From the NCBI RefSeq assembly GCF_013170805.1, contig NZ_CP051293.1, positions 1,742,001 to 1,806,000 on the forward strand: 64,000 bases of DNA, given 5' to 3'. The stretch is from Mesorhizobium sp. NZP2077. GTDB lineage: Bacteria; Pseudomonadota; Alphaproteobacteria; Rhizobiales; Rhizobiaceae. The notes below the pieces were generated by a model that saw only the letters and a list, made by a program, of their open reading frames with translations, searched no databases and was not told the DNA's origin. The position numbers and the translations under genes are program-made. The number at the start of each line of letters is the position of its first letter. Position 1 is the stretch's first letter. This document shows positions 61,929 through 64,000 of the stretch, piece after piece.

Positions 61929-63709
61929 GCCGCGGTGGGTTCGGTGGCCGGCGACTTGTGCCCCAGCACCTCTTCGACAATGCCGCGCGCGATCTCGCGC
62001 TCGCCCATGATCACCGTGTCGGCGCCGAGCCCCTTGAGATGCTCGACCTCGGCATCGGAATGGGCGCGGGCGACGACGTTGATGTTGGGATTGGCGGCGC
62101 GCGCCCTGAGCACGATCTGGCCGGCCTCGAAGGCGTTGGGGATGGCGAGGATCAGCCGCCTGGCGCCTTCGGGATTGGCGGCGGCGAACACTTCGGCGTT
62201 GGCCGCATTGCCGGCGACGGTCTCGACGCCGTCGGCTTTCAGCTTGACCAGTGTCTTGTCGGCGTCCTCAATGACGAGGAAGGGCATTGCGGCGTCTTTC
62301 AGCGCGACGCCGACCAGACCGCCGACACGGCCGTAGCCGATCAGGATGGCATGACCGGTGAGTGCCGTCTTTGGCGGCGGGCCGTCTTCCGCCTTGGCTG
62401 TTGCCACGACCGAGGCGACTTGGCCCGGTTCCGTCGCCGGGCCGACCGGCTTGGCGTCCGCCGGCGGGGCCGTCCTGGCGGCGCGCGCTTCAAGCCATGG
62501 TTTCATCCAGTCGAGGGCCAGGAACATCAGCGGGTTGAGCACGATCGACAGGATGGCGCCGGCAAGGATCAGGTCGCGGCCCTGTTCGGGCAGAAGTTTC
62601 AACCCGACGCCGAGTTCGGCCAGGATGAAGGAGAATTCGCCGATCTGGGCAAGGCTGGCTGAAATCATCAAGGCCGTTGCCAGGGGATAGCCGAAGGCGA
62701 CGACGATGACGAAGGCGGCCAACGACTTGCCGATGACGATAATGGCTAGCGTCGCCAGGATCGGCAGGCCGTTGCTGAACAGGCTGAACGGGTCGAACAG
62801 CATGCCGACGGAGACGAAGAACAGCACCGAAAAGGCATCGCGCAAAGGCAGCGACTCTTCCGCCGCGCGGTGGCTGAGCTCGGATTCGCTCATGATCATG
62901 CCGGCGAAGAAGGCGCCGAGCGCCAGCGAGACGCCAAACAGTTTTGCCGCGCCGAAGGCGACGCCGAGCGCGATCGCCAGCACCGCCAGCCGGAACAGTT
63001 CGCGCGACCCGGTATGGGCGACGTAATGCAGGATCCAGGGGATGACCCGGCGGCCGACCACCAGCATGACGACGACGAAGGCGGCGACCTTGGCCAGCGT
63101 AATGCCAACGACGCCCCAGATGCCGTAGCTGGCCGGCAGCGACAGCAGGCCGCTCGAGTGCACATCCGCCTGCTCTTGGCCGCCGAGCACGCCGGCAAGG
63201 GCCGGCAAAAGCACCAGCGCCAGCACCATGGCGAGGTCCTCGACGATCAGCCAGCCGACGGCGATACGGCCGCGTTCGGTCTCGATCAGGCGGCGTTCCT
63301 GAAGCGCGCGAAGCAGCACCACGGTCGAGGCGACCGACAGCGCCAGGCCGAACACCAGACCGGCGCCCATCGACCAGCCGAGCATCCAGGCAAGCCCGGC
63401 GCCGAGCGCCGTGGCAAAACCGATCTGGACGATGGCGCCGGGCACGGCGATGGCCCGGACCGACAGCAGGTCCTTCAACGAGAAGTGGAGGCCGACGCCG
63501 AACATCAGCAGGATGACGCCGATTTCGGCCAGCTCGTTGGCAAGGCCGGCATCGGCGACGAAGCCGGGTGTGTTCGGCCCGACCAGCACGCCGGCTACGA
63601 GGTAACCGACCAGCGGTGGGATGCGGAAGCGATTGGCGAGAGCGCCGAAGACGAAAGCCAGCCCCAGACCGGCGACGATGGTGGCGATAAGGGGCGTGTC
63701 ATGCGGCAT
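61925..63709 (-). CDS. CPA2-family cation/proton antiporter with RCK (TrkA-N) domain, YbaL/KefB type
   Basis: 594 residues. A 12-13-helix Na+/H+ exchanger domain spans about 1-400 ('FRIPPLVGYLVAGVLVGPNTPGF', 'LALGAFFAGMIMSESELSHRA'). A linker rich in Ala/Pro is followed by a TrkA-N nucleotide-binding domain at about 445-565 ('HAILIGYGRVGGLVGVAL', 'VIMGEREIARGIVEEVL'). It probably exports K+ under control of NAD(H) or glutathione adducts. The domain order and C-terminal length are closest to YbaL. Confidence 0.9.
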   Translation of the reverse strand: MPHDTPLIATIVAGLGLAFVFGALANRFRIPPLVGYLVAGVLVGPNTPGFVADAGLANELAEIGVILLMFGVGLHFSLKDLLSVRAIAVPGAIVQIGFATALGAGLAWMLGWSMGAGLVFGLALSVASTVVLLRALQERRLIETERGRIAVGWLIVEDLAMVLALVLLPALAGVLGGQEQADVHSSGLLSLPASYGIWGVVGITLAKVAAFVVVMLVVGRRVIPWILHYVAHTGSRELFRLAVLAIALGVAFGAAKLFGVSLALGAFFAGMIMSESELSHRAAEESLPLRDAFSVLFFVSVGMLFDPFSLFSNGLPILATLAIIVIGKSLAAFVIVVAFGYPLATALMISASLAQIGEFSFILAELGVGLKLLPEQGRDLILAGAILSIVLNPLMFLALDWMKPWLEARAARTAPPADAKPVGPATEPGQVASVVATAKAEDGPPPKTALTGHAILIGYGRVGGLVGVALKDAAMPFLVIEDADKTLVKLKADGVETVAGNAANAEVFAAANPEGARRLILAIPNAFEAGQIVLRARAANPNINVVARAHSDAEVEHLKGLGADTVIMGEREIARGIVEEVLGHKSPATEPTAA

Positions 63710-64000
63710 TGTCTATGGAGCGCCTTTCAAGCTGGGGATGTCGGATGTGCGCCGCCCGAAGCCGCCGCCTGTTTTGCAATATGGTGGAAGGGGTGACGGT
63801 GATGCAACCGCAACGGTGCGAAAAGACGACGGTGCGGCGTCAAAATGCTTGACCGGCAGCCAAGATGCCGCTGATCCGCCGCGGTTTCGATTGGGGTAGT
63901 GGTGGTGTGGGAAGGTCTTGCGAAACCGAAATGTTCCAACCGCAAAGGCCGGTCGAACGCCCGTCGGCCGAGTCCCACGATTGAAAGTTGCCGGCTGGCG
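63710..64000. other. right-edge intergenic sequence, no gene supported
   Basis: 291 bases upstream of the antiporter gene. Short open frames exist on both strands, but none has family features or a good ribosome-binding site. It presumably contains the antiporter promoter. Confidence 0.4.

Noticed and set aside
63727..63978. 83-codon minus-strand frame at the right edge
   Set aside because: No family resemblance, an Arg/His/Thr-rich product and no convincing start signal.

Overview
The window looks like chromosome of a Mesorhizobium-type alphaproteobacterium (Rhizobiales). It is GC-rich, has a complete rhizobial arrangement of C-P lyase and phosphonate uptake genes, is dense in ABC sugar importers paired with LacI or GntR regulators, and carries several short palindromic repeats of the kind scattered through Mesorhizobium genomes. 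This placement rests on gene content and remembered family resemblance, not on a search. I saw no rRNA, tRNA, CRISPR array, prophage or insertion sequence.

Left arm (1-11.6 kb): phosphonate utilisation. The leftward genes phnG-H-I-J-K-L plus a hexapeptide acyltransferase are followed by a 2H-type phosphoesterase and the importer phnC-D-E-E. The divergent repressor gene phnF lies at the head. Sequences resembling PHO boxes precede both phnC and phnG, and a perfect palindrome beside a TATAAT element in front of phnG is the likely PhnF operator. phnM and phnN are not in the window. A small Gly/His-rich membrane protein is encoded on the opposite strand between phnJ and phnI.

11.6-20.5 kb: a sugar or sugar-acid catabolic region with a ribose-type ABC importer, zinc alcohol dehydrogenase, aldo/keto reductase, UxaA/GarD-type dehydratase and a GntR-type regulator with two apparent helix-turn-helix segments. 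20.6-23.9 kb: a periplasmic copper-handling operon (DUF2946 protein, PCu(A)C chaperone, YcnI, CopC-CopD fusion). 24.0-34.4 kb: gnd, then a LacI repressor divergent from a GtsABCD-like sugar importer with a TIM-barrel isomerase, a Gfo/Idh/MocA oxidoreductase and an aldo/keto reductase. Two near-identical LacI operators lie 276 bp apart.

34.5-47.2 kb is the most unusual part. Nearly every protein here has an export signal: a trypsin-like protease, a V8-like protease with a long propeptide, a MORN-repeat protein, and a tightly packed five-gene leftward operon encoding a Tat-exported caspase-like protein, a small Cys-containing secreted protein, a single-pass membrane protein, a WD40-caspase fusion and a MEMO-CapA fusion. 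I propose it as a candidate envelope proteolysis or signalling system; I know of no described system with this content.

Right arm (47.4-64 kb): zur, a macro-domain gene directly behind polA, a probable small RNA with C-rich loops in the polA/M20-peptidase gap, an RNase D-like gene, small envelope genes, a broken DUF1629-type immunity-like gene in AT-richer DNA, a class A penicillin-binding protein, an SDR, a CynX-type MFS transporter, a quinone-oxidoreductase/AraC divergent pair and a Kef-type antiporter.
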